Assembly (NCBI RefSeq): GCF_041433555.1
Contig: NZ_JAPWBR010000026.1
Location: 1-25,246 of the forward strand
Source: Granulicatella sp041433555
Lineage (GTDB): Bacteria; Bacillota; Bacilli; Lactobacillales; Aerococcaceae
Reading direction: 5' to 3'
Length of the DNA stretch: 25,246 nucleotides
Below are positions 1-7,510 of the stretch, one piece after another. Position 1 is the stretch's first letter. The number at the start of each line of letters is the position of its first letter. The translations under genes were made by a program, and so were the position numbers. The notes under the pieces were generated by a model, which saw only the letters and a list, made by a program, of their open reading frames with translations, was not told the origin of the DNA and did not search any database.

Positions 1-558
1 TTCTGTTGTTGTAGTAGACTCTGTTGTTGATTCAGTAGTCTCTTCTGTAGTTGTAGTTGCTTCTGCTGATGTTGTTGACTCAATTGTTATTTCAACTGAT
101 TCATTGATGAATCCTACATATTTGTAACAGCTATCGTCTGAAACTGTTTCGTTCGCTGATACAACTGATGTTGCAGCAACTGCTCCTGATAATACAAGAC
201 CTGCCATTAATACCATCTTCTTACCATTTTTGTTTGTTACTAAGAAGTATGCAGCACCTGTTAATGCTACGATTCCTGCAACCATCATCAAAGCTTGAGA
301 ACCAGTACCTGTTTCTGGTAATGCTGGTGCTAATTGACATGCATTTTTGTCATATGCATAGACTAATAAAGTACGTTCGCCTTCTTTTGCTGGGGTAGGT
401 TGACCTGGTTGAATCGCCTCACGTTGTTCTTTTGTTAAATCAGCGATATTTACAGTAACTACTTCTGGAGCTGCCGCTTGCGCTACTGTATTTGAGAATA
501 GCCCTACTAGACCTAATAAAGTTACAATCACTAATAATTTTGCAGATAATTTTTTCAT
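1..558 (-). CDS. Sortase-type surface protein, N-terminal part (runs off window), with internal LPETG
   Basis: Open frame of 186 codons from ATG at 558 to the window edge; no stop is seen, so the gene continues beyond position 1. An AAGGAAG ribosome site lies just upstream. Residues 1-29 form a Sec signal peptide (KK, hydrophobic stretch, AQA-A cleavage site). Residues 30-79 are a small extracytoplasmic segment. LPETG is at 80-84, followed by a hydrophobic stretch (about 88-107) and KNGKK (110-114), which together form a complete cell-wall sorting signal. The frame does not stop there: a second hydrophobic segment (115-135) ends in VVSAN-E like another signal peptide cleavage site. It is followed by a Cys-containing stretch and a Thr/Glu/Ser-rich low-complexity region from about 158. 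Sortase anchoring of the first part is a family inference. I do not recognise the full protein. Confidence 0.75.
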   Translation of the reverse strand, partial: MKKLSAKLLVIVTLLGLVGLFSNTVAQAAAPEVVTVNIADLTKEQREAIQPGQPTPAKEGERTLLVYAYDKNACQLAPALPETGTGSQALMMVAGIVALTGAAYFLVTNKNGKKMVLMAGLVLSGAVAATSVVSANETVSDDSCYKYVGFINESVEITIESTTSAEATTTTEETTESTTESTTTTE

Positions 559-591
559 TCATATCTTCCTTTCTATCTTTACTGCCGAAAT

Positions 592-620
592 ATAATATCA
601 TACCAAAAAATAATTTGCAA
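592..620 (-). promoter_or_regulatory. Sigma-A-type promoter of the surface-protein gene
   Basis: Read on the minus strand, TTGCAA (615-620) is separated by 17 bp from TATTAT (592-597), about 35 bp upstream of the ATG at 558. Spacing and motif match are good. Confidence 0.6.
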
Positions 621-773
621 ATATTTTCCTCTCTCGAGCATTAATTTACATTTTCACAATATGAAACATATATTACAAACGCCGAATCTGTCTATAATTA
701 AGCCCTTTCAACATATTTTTTTGAAAATAATTCACCAAATTCACAAGCGACGTCTTCTACTTTTTCATTTAAA
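621..773. other. AT-rich intergenic DNA, nothing further seen
   Basis: This stretch lies between the surface-protein promoter and the first direct repeat. I see no open frame with a ribosome site and no clear hairpin in it. Confidence 0.5.
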
Positions 774-835
774 TACAACTACACACTTACAAGTCACAGT
801 TCATTTGTACAAAAGAAAAAAGAGACCTTCGGATT
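774..835 (+). repeat. Direct repeat, copy 1 (partner 1102-1164)
   Basis: About 60 bp, nearly identical over its last 40 bp to 1102-1164; both end in AGAGACCTTCGGATT. In this copy the end forms the 5' half of a 45-nt hairpin. In copy 2 it forms the left arm of repeat element B. Confidence 0.8.
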
Positions 836-862
836 GAACAGCATCCAAATAGCGTCTCTTTT
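811..862 (-). terminator. Intrinsic terminator-like hairpin
   Basis: AAAAGAGAC (818-826) pairs with GTCTCTTTT (854-862), with an inner GGAT/ATCC stem (831-834 with 843-846). On the minus strand the hairpin is followed by a U-rich run (TTTTTTCTTTTG). It would stop transcription coming from the ABC exporter genes towards the surface-protein gene. Confidence 0.5.
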
Positions 863-934
863 CAAGTGCCTTTATTCGCATAAAAACTATATACAGCACA
901 AATCTATTTCTAAAGAAAAAATACTGCTTCCTTT

Positions 935-1085
935 CGGACTTTATAATAGCAGCAATGGGGAATAGCGACCGATGTGAAATAGAGGGAGTAAGGAATTTAT
1001 TCCCTACTCCCTCTTTGAAGCTCGGTAGTGATTGAGACTCTAGGCTCAATCCGGTGCCTCATTACAGCTATTATAAAAACGTCCG
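935..1085 (+). repeat. Structured palindromic repeat, copy A
   Basis: Core 956-1061 is closed by TGGGG and CCTCA. Inside are an inner stem ACCGA (968-972) with TCGGT (1022-1026), a hairpin at 981-1014 (AGAGGGAGTA with TACTCCCTCT) and a second hairpin GATTGAG (1030-1036) with CTCAATC (1045-1051), whose apex is GAGACTCTAGGCTC. Outer arms CGGAC...TATAATAGC and GCTATTATA...GTCCG flank the core. It is homologous to copies B-E. It contains no coding frame and no transposase. Confidence 0.8.
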
Positions 1086-1101
1086 TAGTCTTTTCTCACA
1101 C

Positions 1102-1164
1102 TACAACTATACAAAGTCAAATCGCAGTTCATTTGTACAAAAGAAAAAAAGAGACCTTCGGATT
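1102..1164 (+). repeat. Direct repeat, copy 2 (partner 774-835)
   Basis: Near-identical to 774-835, including the CAGTTCATTTGTACAAAAG stretch. The spacing of about 328 bp suggests that a segment of this intergenic region was duplicated; copies A and B each lie after one unit. Confidence 0.8.
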
Positions 1165-1323
1165 TTATAGTAACAACAATAGCGATTGTAATTGATTCGA
1201 ATTACTGACGCTAAGGATGTTAGTCCCTAGCGTCAGTTTGAGAATCGATAGGAAGTGAGACTCAAGGCTCACTCCGGTACAGCTATTGTAGTTACTATAA
1301 AAATATCCGAAGGATCTCTTTTC
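1148..1323 (+). repeat. Structured palindromic repeat, copy B, with very long stem
   Basis: Arms of about 36 nt (1148-1183 with 1281-1323) form a nearly continuous stem. The internal hairpin 1204-1237 (ACTGACGCTAaGGA with TCCcTAGCGTCAGT) differs completely in sequence from the same hairpin in the other copies but keeps its pairing. The second hairpin GGAAGTGAG/CTCACTCC (1251-1275) carries the conserved GAGACTCAAGGCTC apex. Read on the minus strand the structure ends GGTCTCTTTTTTTC, so it can also act as the terminator of the ABC exporter operon, whose stop codon is only about 15 nt away. Confidence 0.8.
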
Positions 1324-1336
1324 TATTATTTGTGCA

Positions 1337-3142
1337 CTAATCGAGTTCGATTTGGCCTGTGTATAGTTTGTAGTAGATTCCGCGTTTTTCCATAAGGCTC
1401 TCATGGTCTCCGCGTTCGATAATCTCACCGTGATCCATTACCATAATCACATCTGAATTACGAATCGTAGACAAACGGTGGGCAATTACAAATGAAGTAC
1501 GACCTTCCATCAATTGGTCCATACCACGTGAAATCAACGCTTCTGTATGGCTATCGATTGAGCTTGTTGCTTCATCCAGAATCAATACTTTAGGGTTCGC
1601 AACGGCAGCACGCGCAATTGCGAGTAATTGACGTTGCCCTTGAGACAAGCCTTCTCCGTCTCCTGTAATTTCTGTTTGGTATCCTTGTGGAAGACGTTTG
1701 ATAAAACTATGGGCGTTCGCAAGTTTCGCCGCTTTAATGATTTCATCATTCGTCGCATCCAAGTTCCCATAACGAATATTATCCGCAATCGTTCCAGTAA
1801 ATAAATGCGTATCTTGCAACACGATAGAAATCGTCTTACGTAAATCATCTTTCTTAATCTTCGTTACTGGAATCTCATCGAAAGTAATGACCCCAGAATC
1901 AATTTCGTAGAAACGATTAATTAAGTTTGTAATGGTTGTTTTACCAGCACCCGTTGCCCCAACAAAGGCTACCTTCAATCCTGGTTCAGCCCATACATTG
2001 ATATCTTTTAAAATACGTACACCTGGCACATAACCAAAGTCAACATTGTGTAGTTGGATGTTTCCGACAACTGGAATACGTTTGTCACCATCCACCCAGT
2101 ACCATTGTTTTGGATCGCGTTGATCCAAAGTAACCGTTCCTTCATCCACTTCAGGTTCTTCACGAAGAATGGCAAAGATACGTTCAGCCCCTGCCATCGC
2201 ACTAAGCAGTACGTTCATTTGTTGAGACATTTGAGCAAGTGGTTGCGCGAATGTTCTTGAGAATTGTAGGAATGAGGCAAGTCCCCCGATATCCATCCAA
2301 TTAATAATCACTAAGTATCCACCAACCGCTGCCGTAATCGCATAGTTCACGTAACTGATATTTCCTAAAATTGGGAACATAATAGTCGAATAGAATTGTG
2401 CGTTATTTGCAGCTTCTTGAAGTTCAATGTTGAGTCTATCAAATTCATCAAGCACTTTATGTTCGTGGTTAAATACTTTCACTACTTTTTGTCCTTCAAT
2501 ATGCTCTTCCACAAATCCATTCACTTGTCCAAGAATCGCTTGTTGCGCAGCGAATTGTTTCCCCGATTTTGCACCCAATTTCTTCACGATTTGGAACATC
2601 AAGAATACCATCGCAATTAGAAGCACTGTTAAGACTGGCGAAAGAATCACCATCATCACAAATGTCAATACTAATTGAAGCGTTGAGCTGATAATCATTA
2701 ACATACTGTTGTTAAACGCATTTTGAATATTTTCAAAGTCGTTTGTAAAGCGAGACATTAGGTCCCCATGCTTGTTCGTATCAAAGAAACGAATTGGCAA
2801 GCTTTGAATATGGTTGAATAAATCTGCACGCATTTTTTCGATAGTATTTTGTCCAACTGTTACCATTAAACGTGCTGAGAAGTAGCTGGCTGTTGCTCCT
2901 AGTACATACACAATAGCGATAAAGCCGAGCATTTTTGCTAGCCCCGCTAAGTCACCTGTAGCGATAAAATCATTGATTAACGGACGAATCGCATATGTCC
3001 CGATAATTCCGGATGCACTTGAAATGATTAAGCAGACCACTACGACTGCAAGAGTCCATTTACTCTTCCATAAATAACCCCATAAGTCTGCCAAAGTTTG
3101 TTTCATATTTTCTGGACGTTTTGGCCCTTTATTTCTACTCAT
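1337..3142 (-). CDS. Heterodimeric ABC multidrug-type exporter, subunit with canonical ATPase site
   Basis: 601 residues: an N-terminal six-helix transmembrane domain (about 30-310) and a C-terminal ATPase domain. Visible motifs are Walker A GATGAGKTT (395-403), signature LSQGQ (499-503), Walker B VLILDE (519-524) with the catalytic Glu, and switch His555 (VIAHR). The signature is the degenerate one (Q for the first G). This matches the partner subunit type of TM287/288, BmrCD and LmrCD heterodimers, in which only one of the two composite ATP sites hydrolyses. The ATG lies 9 nt after AAAGGAG and overlaps the end of the preceding gene by 8 bp, so the two are translationally coupled. It probably exports hydrophobic drugs or lipids from the membrane; the substrate is unknown. 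Confidence 0.9.
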   Translation of the reverse strand: MSRNKGPKRPENMKQTLADLWGYLWKSKWTLAVVVVCLIISSASGIIGTYAIRPLINDFIATGDLAGLAKMLGFIAIVYVLGATASYFSARLMVTVGQNTIEKMRADLFNHIQSLPIRFFDTNKHGDLMSRFTNDFENIQNAFNNSMLMIISSTLQLVLTFVMMVILSPVLTVLLIAMVFLMFQIVKKLGAKSGKQFAAQQAILGQVNGFVEEHIEGQKVVKVFNHEHKVLDEFDRLNIELQEAANNAQFYSTIMFPILGNISYVNYAITAAVGGYLVIINWMDIGGLASFLQFSRTFAQPLAQMSQQMNVLLSAMAGAERIFAILREEPEVDEGTVTLDQRDPKQWYWVDGDKRIPVVGNIQLHNVDFGYVPGVRILKDINVWAEPGLKVAFVGATGAGKTTITNLINRFYEIDSGVITFDEIPVTKIKKDDLRKTISIVLQDTHLFTGTIADNIRYGNLDATNDEIIKAAKLANAHSFIKRLPQGYQTEITGDGEGLSQGQRQLLAIARAAVANPKVLILDEATSSIDSHTEALISRGMDQLMEGRTSFVIAHRLSTIRNSDVIMVMDHGEIIERGDHESLMEKRGIYYKLYTGQIELD

Positions 3143-4871
3143 CTCCTTTGGCTCCTTTCATTTGGGTTTCGTAAATATCTCGATACAAGTCGTTTGTTTC
3201 CATCAACTCTTCGTGAGTTCCGAGTCCATTCACTTTACCATCATCTAATACAAGAATATTGTTTGCGCCTTGGATAGATGAAATACGTTGCGCGATAATA
3301 ATCACTGTTGTATCTGGTAAATGGTTAAAGAACGCTTCACGGATTTTCGAGTCAGTGGCTGTATCCACTGCTGAAGTTGAATCGTCTAGAATTAACACGG
3401 CTGGCTTACGTAACATCGCACGAGCAATTGTAAGACGTTGTTTTTGTCCACCAGAGAAGTTTGACCCACCTTGTTCTACACGAGTGTCATATCCATCTGG
3501 CATTTCCATAATGAAGTCATGAGCTTGAGCGTGTTTCGCCGCTTGCATCATCTCTTCTTCTGTAGCATCTGGATTTCCCCATAAGAGGTTCTCACGAATT
3601 GTTCCAGAGAATAACGTGTTCTTTTGTAATACCATCGATACGTTTTGACGTAAATCTGCAAAACGATATTCGCGAACATCATGTCCACCAACACGAACCG
3701 TACCAGCAGTGGTGTCATAGAGTCGAGGAATCAACTGTACAAGAGAAGATTTTCCTGACCCTGTTGGCCCGATAATCCCGAACACTTCACCTGGTTTAAT
3801 CTTGAAGTTGATATTGCTTAACACTTCTTCATCTTGTTGTTTCCCATAAGAGAAATGAACATGATCGAATTCTACTTCACCATAGACTTTGTCCACAGTG
3901 ATTGGATATTCTGGTTCTTCTACATCGATATTTGTATCTAATACTTCGAAGATACGGTCCATCGATGCTTTTGTCATTGTTAACATGACGAATACGAATG
4001 AAATCATCATGAGAGACATCAAGATTTGGGTGATATAAGAAATGAAACTGATAAGGTCCCCTGTTGTCATCGTTCCGCTAATAACGAGTCCACCACCGAA
4101 CCACATCACTGCAATCGTTACAGCATAAATCGTTAACTGCATGATTGGGTTGTTCCACATTACGACATACATCGCATGTAGGGCACGTTCTCTAAAGGTA
4201 GAGTTTTCTTTACCGAATTTTTTCTTCTCGAAAGTTTCACGTACGAATGATTTTACAACGCGAATTCCGATAAAGTTTTCTTGTAAGGTACGGTTAATGC
4301 CGTCAGTTGCTTGTTGTAATTTTCTAAAACGTGGAAATGCTGTAGAAATGATTAATGCTAATGAAAGTACTAAGATTGGTACAGCTACCATGAATACAAG
4401 AGATAATTGCGCATTGATACTTACCGCAAAGAAGATGGCGAAGATAAACATCATTGGCGCACGCGCTAAAATACGCATCGTCATAATGGCTGTATTTTGA
4501 ACATTGTTAACGTCACTTGTCATACGTGTAATTAAAGAAGCATTTGAGAAGTGATCAATATTCTTAAATGAGAAAGCTTGAATCTTCTTCATCTCCGCAG
4601 AACGTAACTCTGCTGCTACCCCAGTTCCGGCAATCGATGCAAATTTTGCACCAAGAACTCCGGCTGAAAGAGACACAATCGCAACTAGAACCATAATCAA
4701 TCCTTGTTGCACAATATAGCCTAAGTCTTTATTTGGAATCCCTTCGTCGATAATTTGCTTCATAATAATCGGTTGTGCTACTTCACAGAGCACCTCGATT
4801 AAGATGGCAAAAAACGCTAAGAAAGGATATTTTTTATACTTACTAAAAAACGGAATAATCTGTTTTAGCAT
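3135..4871 (-). CDS. Heterodimeric ABC multidrug-type exporter, subunit with degenerate ATPase site
   Basis: 578 residues from ATG at 4871, chosen because AAGGAG lies 8 nt upstream; the frame could be extended to a TTG at 4940, but that would run through the leader terminator. Transmembrane domain about 10-310. The ATPase domain has Walker A GPTGSGKSS (368-376), signature NFSGGQ (471-476) and Walker B VLILDD (492-497) with Asp in place of the catalytic Glu. The switch His is replaced by Gln528 (IIAQR). Asp and Gln at these positions mark the degenerate-site subunit of heterodimeric exporters (BmrC, LmrC, TM287 type). It is the first gene of a two-gene operon and its partner overlaps its stop codon. 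Confidence 0.9.
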   Translation of the reverse strand: MLKQIIPFFSKYKKYPFLAFFAILIEVLCEVAQPIIMKQIIDEGIPNKDLGYIVQQGLIMVLVAIVSLSAGVLGAKFASIAGTGVAAELRSAEMKKIQAFSFKNIDHFSNASLITRMTSDVNNVQNTAIMTMRILARAPMMFIFAIFFAVSINAQLSLVFMVAVPILVLSLALIISTAFPRFRKLQQATDGINRTLQENFIGIRVVKSFVRETFEKKKFGKENSTFRERALHAMYVVMWNNPIMQLTIYAVTIAVMWFGGGLVISGTMTTGDLISFISYITQILMSLMMISFVFVMLTMTKASMDRIFEVLDTNIDVEEPEYPITVDKVYGEVEFDHVHFSYGKQQDEEVLSNINFKIKPGEVFGIIGPTGSGKSSLVQLIPRLYDTTAGTVRVGGHDVREYRFADLRQNVSMVLQKNTLFSGTIRENLLWGNPDATEEEMMQAAKHAQAHDFIMEMPDGYDTRVEQGGSNFSGGQKQRLTIARAMLRKPAVLILDDSTSAVDTATDSKIREAFFNHLPDTTVIIIAQRISSIQGANNILVLDDGKVNGLGTHEELMETNDLYRDIYETQMKGAKGDE

Positions 4872-4903
4872 TTTTTCACTCCTTTTTAATGATTTTAGAT
4901 AAT

Positions 4904-4935
4904 AAAAAACTGTCCTTGAGTTCCTCTCAAAGACA
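4904..4935 (-). terminator. Leader terminator (candidate attenuator) of the ABC exporter operon
   Basis: On the minus strand TGTCTTTGAG, loop AGGAA, CTCAAGGACA, then G and six Us. The stem is 10 bp with one wobble. It lies between the promoter (4963-4991) and the first ATG (4871), so read-through must be regulated for the operon to be expressed. Exporters of this type (bmrCD, patAB) are known to carry such leader terminators. Confidence 0.65.
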
Positions 4936-4962
4936 AGCAATTAGCTACGAATTACTATAAAT

Positions 4963-4991
4963 AGTTTAACAATCTTTTTTTGGGTTTTCAA
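4963..4991 (-). promoter_or_regulatory. Promoter of the ABC exporter operon
   Basis: TTGAAA (4986-4991), 17 bp, TAAACT (4963-4968) on the minus strand. The predicted transcript starts near 4956, leaving a leader of about 85 nt that contains the terminator. Confidence 0.55.
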
Positions 4992-5061
4992 TAGATTGCC
5001 CTTCAAATTTTAATTGAATTTTCATCTTTAGTGTATACTATTTTTCTCTAAAAATTTAAGT

Positions 5062-5129
5062 GCACACTTCAGAATTCACAGCCGAAATGTGCCTGTGTTT
5101 TGTGTTCAGAGCGCGATTTATGGTACAAT
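5062..5129 (+). promoter_or_regulatory. thrC promoter with adjoining inverted repeat
   Basis: TACAAT (5124-5129) is preceded at 18 bp by TTGTGT (5100-5105). Just upstream, GCACACTTC (5062-5070) and GAAATGTGC (5084-5092) form an inverted repeat with one mismatch, a possible operator. No T-box-like leader is visible. Confidence 0.45.
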
Positions 5130-5164
5130 GAGCGCAACGAAATTTTAGAAAGTGAGGGACTCAA

Positions 5165-6655
5165 GTGTCCACAATTCAATACATTAGTACACGAGACACA
5201 AACAACCGTGTTACAGCTTCACAAGCCATTTTAAAAGGAATTGCTGAAGACGGCGGTTTATATGTACCGACTGCCCTCCCAGAAGTGACTCTGGACTGGG
5301 AAGTTTTAAAAACTCAAAGCTATCAAGAAATTGCAATCAAAATTTTATCTGCCTTTTTAACAGATTTTACAAAAGAAGAAATTACAGACTGCGTGCATTC
5401 AGCATACGACACAACGTTTGATACAAAAGAAATTGCACCTGTGAAGAAAGTCGGCGACCGTCATTTCATGGAACTCTTCCACGGAAGAACTATCGCCTTC
5501 AAGGATATGGCGCTATCTATCTTGCCATACCTTCTTACAACTGCTGCGAAGAAAAACAAATCTGACAAAGAAATCGTGATTCTAACAGCGACGTCAGGAG
5601 ACACTGGTAAAGCTGCCCTTGCTGGATTTGCGGACGTACCTCATACAAACATCATCGTCTTCTATCCAAAAGGCGGCGTAAGTACGATTCAAGAACGCCA
5701 AATGGTCACACAAGCCGGCGACAACACATTCGTCTATGGTGTAGAAGGTAACTTCGATGACGCACAAACAAAAGTCAAAGAGTTATTTGCGGATAAAGAA
5801 TTAAACACAACCCTTGCAGAAAAAGGATTCCAATTCTCTTCTGCTAACTCGATTAACATCGGACGTCTTTGCCCACAAATCGTGTACTATGTATTCGCGT
5901 ATGCACAGTTAGTCAAAGACGGTACTCTAGCAATTGGTGACCCAATGAACGTTGTCGTTCCAACTGGTAACTTCGGTAACATCCTAGCAGCCTACTACGC
6001 AAAAGGTATCGGTGTTCCCATCAATAAACTCATCTGTGCTTCAAACGAAAATGATGTACTTGTTGATTTCTTCCAAACAGGAACATATAACCGACTACGC
6101 GAATTTAAATTAACAAGTTCTCCAAGTATGGATATTCTTGTTTCAAGTAACCTTGAGCGTTTCGTTTTCGAATTAACAGGACGTAGCTCGCAGGAAACAA
6201 ATGCACTCATGACTTCCCTAAAAGAAAACGGAAGCTACTCTGTTCCAAATACAGACACTGCTCTATTCCAACAATTTTATGGAAACCGTGCAAGCCAAGA
6301 AGAAACGGCTCAAACGATTCATGATGTATTCACGAACGAGCATTATTTATTAGATCCACACACTGCGGTTGCGGATGCTGTGTATACGAAATATAAGAAA
6401 GAAACAGGAGACGAAACTCCTACTGTGGTCGTATCGACGGCAAGTCCATACAAATTCCCACAAAGCGTACTTTCAGCTCTAGACGTGGATACGAATCAAT
6501 CTGACGCAGAACTCATGGATGCGATTCAACAAGAAAGCGTCATTGCCATTCCAACAGCTGTTACAAGCGTATTGGATGCGCCAATCCGTCATACAAAAGT
6601 TCTTTCAATCGAAGGTATGAAACAATCCGTCCTTGATTCATTAAACATTCAATAA
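5165..6655 (+). CDS. thrC: Threonine synthase
   Basis: 496 residues. It converts O-phosphohomoserine to threonine with pyridoxal phosphate in the cytoplasm. The PLP lysine is Lys113 in AFKDMAL, and the phosphate-binding loop is TSGDTGK (143-149). The N-terminal Thr_synth_N region (ISTRDTNNRVTASQAILKGI onward) and the length of about 500 fit the longer bacterial/fungal class. The start is GTG at 5165, 7 nt after GAGGG. The gene stands alone; no hom or thrB is near, so the other pathway steps must be elsewhere or absent. An intrinsic terminator follows directly. Confidence 0.95.
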   Translation: MSTIQYISTRDTNNRVTASQAILKGIAEDGGLYVPTALPEVTLDWEVLKTQSYQEIAIKILSAFLTDFTKEEITDCVHSAYDTTFDTKEIAPVKKVGDRHFMELFHGRTIAFKDMALSILPYLLTTAAKKNKSDKEIVILTATSGDTGKAALAGFADVPHTNIIVFYPKGGVSTIQERQMVTQAGDNTFVYGVEGNFDDAQTKVKELFADKELNTTLAEKGFQFSSANSINIGRLCPQIVYYVFAYAQLVKDGTLAIGDPMNVVVPTGNFGNILAAYYAKGIGVPINKLICASNENDVLVDFFQTGTYNRLREFKLTSSPSMDILVSSNLERFVFELTGRSSQETNALMTSLKENGSYSVPNTDTALFQQFYGNRASQEETAQTIHDVFTNEHYLLDPHTAVADAVYTKYKKETGDETPTVVVSTASPYKFPQSVLSALDVDTNQSDAELMDAIQQESVIAIPTAVTSVLDAPIRHTKVLSIEGMKQSVLDSLNIQ

Positions 6656-6663
6656 AACAAATA

Positions 6664-6707
6664 AAGACAAGAAATCATTGAAACAACGATTTCTTGTCTT
6701 CTTTTTT
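6664..6707 (+). terminator. thrC terminator, probably bidirectional
   Basis: A 13-bp stem AAGACAAGAAATC (6664-6676) / GATTTCTTGTCTT (6688-6700) is followed by a T-run at 6702-6707. The T-run overlaps the stop codon of the convergent nitroreductase gene, so the same hairpin can serve both directions. Confidence 0.85.
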
Positions 6708-7455
6708 ATTCTCCTGTTAAGAAGCCTTGTGCTTTAAGTACATCAAGCATTTCCGCACGCTTAGCCCCAAGCGTATGGTATTTTGTAGACACTTGTTTTG
6801 TAAAGGCATCTACACGACGGTTCGCATCACGAAGGTCGTAGTATTCTGTCACTGTCGCATCATACTCTTTCAATTCTTCTAATGGATTCTCAAGTTCACG
6901 GTATCCATTTTCCATATGAATCACTTCTTTTGGAAGACGTGGTTTTAATTGTGGCTCTTGGGAGGGCCAACCTACCGCTACTCCGATTGCTGGGTAAGTG
7001 TATTTTGGTAAATTTAGTAACTCGACGATTTTTGCTGTGTCGTTAAAGAAACTTCCTAGATACACAGTCCCCATCCCTAAAGATTCTGCTGCTACAACCA
7101 CATTTTGCGCTGCAATCACTGCATCTGTTAGTCCTGATACGAAACGGTCTGCGCTCCCTTGAACGCCTACTTCTTGTCCTAAGGCTTTTGCAATTTCCGT
7201 GTTACGACGTTGGTCCACCACGAATACAAATAGATGTCCATTGTTAGCCACATAAGGTTGCCCACTCACAGCAGCCAACTCTTTCTTTAATGCTGGATCC
7301 GTCACACTAATAATCGAATAGGCTTGTAAGTACATACTTGAAGCTGTTCTTTGCGCCACTTCTACAAGTAAATCCACTTCCTCTTTTGTTAAAGGTTTGT
7401 CTTCAAACGCACGAATTGTACGGTGATTGAGTTGTGTTTTGATGGTTTCATTCAT
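6706..7455 (-). CDS. NADPH-dependent nitroreductase, NfsA/FRP family
   Basis: 249 residues, the usual length of FMN-binding NfsA/Frp-type oxidoreductases. Family marks are the N-terminal NHRTIRAFEDKPLT (HR at 11-12), the GMGTVYLGSFFND region (127-139), the VGWP turn (161-164) and KPRLP (171-175), which is typical of this subfamily. It reduces nitroaromatics, flavins or disulfides by two electrons using NAD(P)H; the true substrate is unknown. The start ATG lies 8 nt after AAAGGAG. It is downstream of mecA but separated by a terminator, and no strong promoter is visible in the short gap, so read-through from mecA is possible. Confidence 0.88.
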   Translation of the reverse strand: MNETIKTQLNHRTIRAFEDKPLTKEEVDLLVEVAQRTASSMYLQAYSIISVTDPALKKELAAVSGQPYVANNGHLFVFVVDQRRNTEIAKALGQEVGVQGSADRFVSGLTDAVIAAQNVVVAAESLGMGTVYLGSFFNDTAKIVELLNLPKYTYPAIGVAVGWPSQEPQLKPRLPKEVIHMENGYRELENPLEELKEYDATVTEYYDLRDANRRVDAFTKQVSTKYHTLGAKRAEMLDVLKAQGFLTGE

Positions 7456-7475
7456 CTTGATTACTCCTTTGTATC

Positions 7476-7505
7476 AAAAAAAGAGTCGACTGCTCAACTC
7501 TTTTT
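7476..7505 (-). terminator. mecA terminator
   Basis: Minus strand AAAAAGAGTTGA, loop GCAG, TCGACTC followed by seven Ts. It lies between mecA and the nitroreductase gene. Confidence 0.75.
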
Positions 7506-7510
7506 GTTTT

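Noticed and set aside
774..1323. CRISPR array
   Set aside because: Repeats are only two, about 60 bp long and about 328 bp apart, with no regular spacers or cas genes.
3259..4500. Long plus-strand frames inside the ABC exporter genes
   Set aside because: They are antisense to well-supported coding sequences, without ribosome sites or recognisable domains.
3135..4871. Asp for Glu in Walker B and Gln for the switch His as signs of gene decay
   Set aside because: These changes are normal for the degenerate-site subunit of heterodimeric exporters.
4872..4940. Longer start (TTG 4940) for the first exporter gene
   Set aside because: The extension runs through the leader terminator and has no family homology; AAGGAG is placed for ATG 4871. 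It might still encode a leader peptide.
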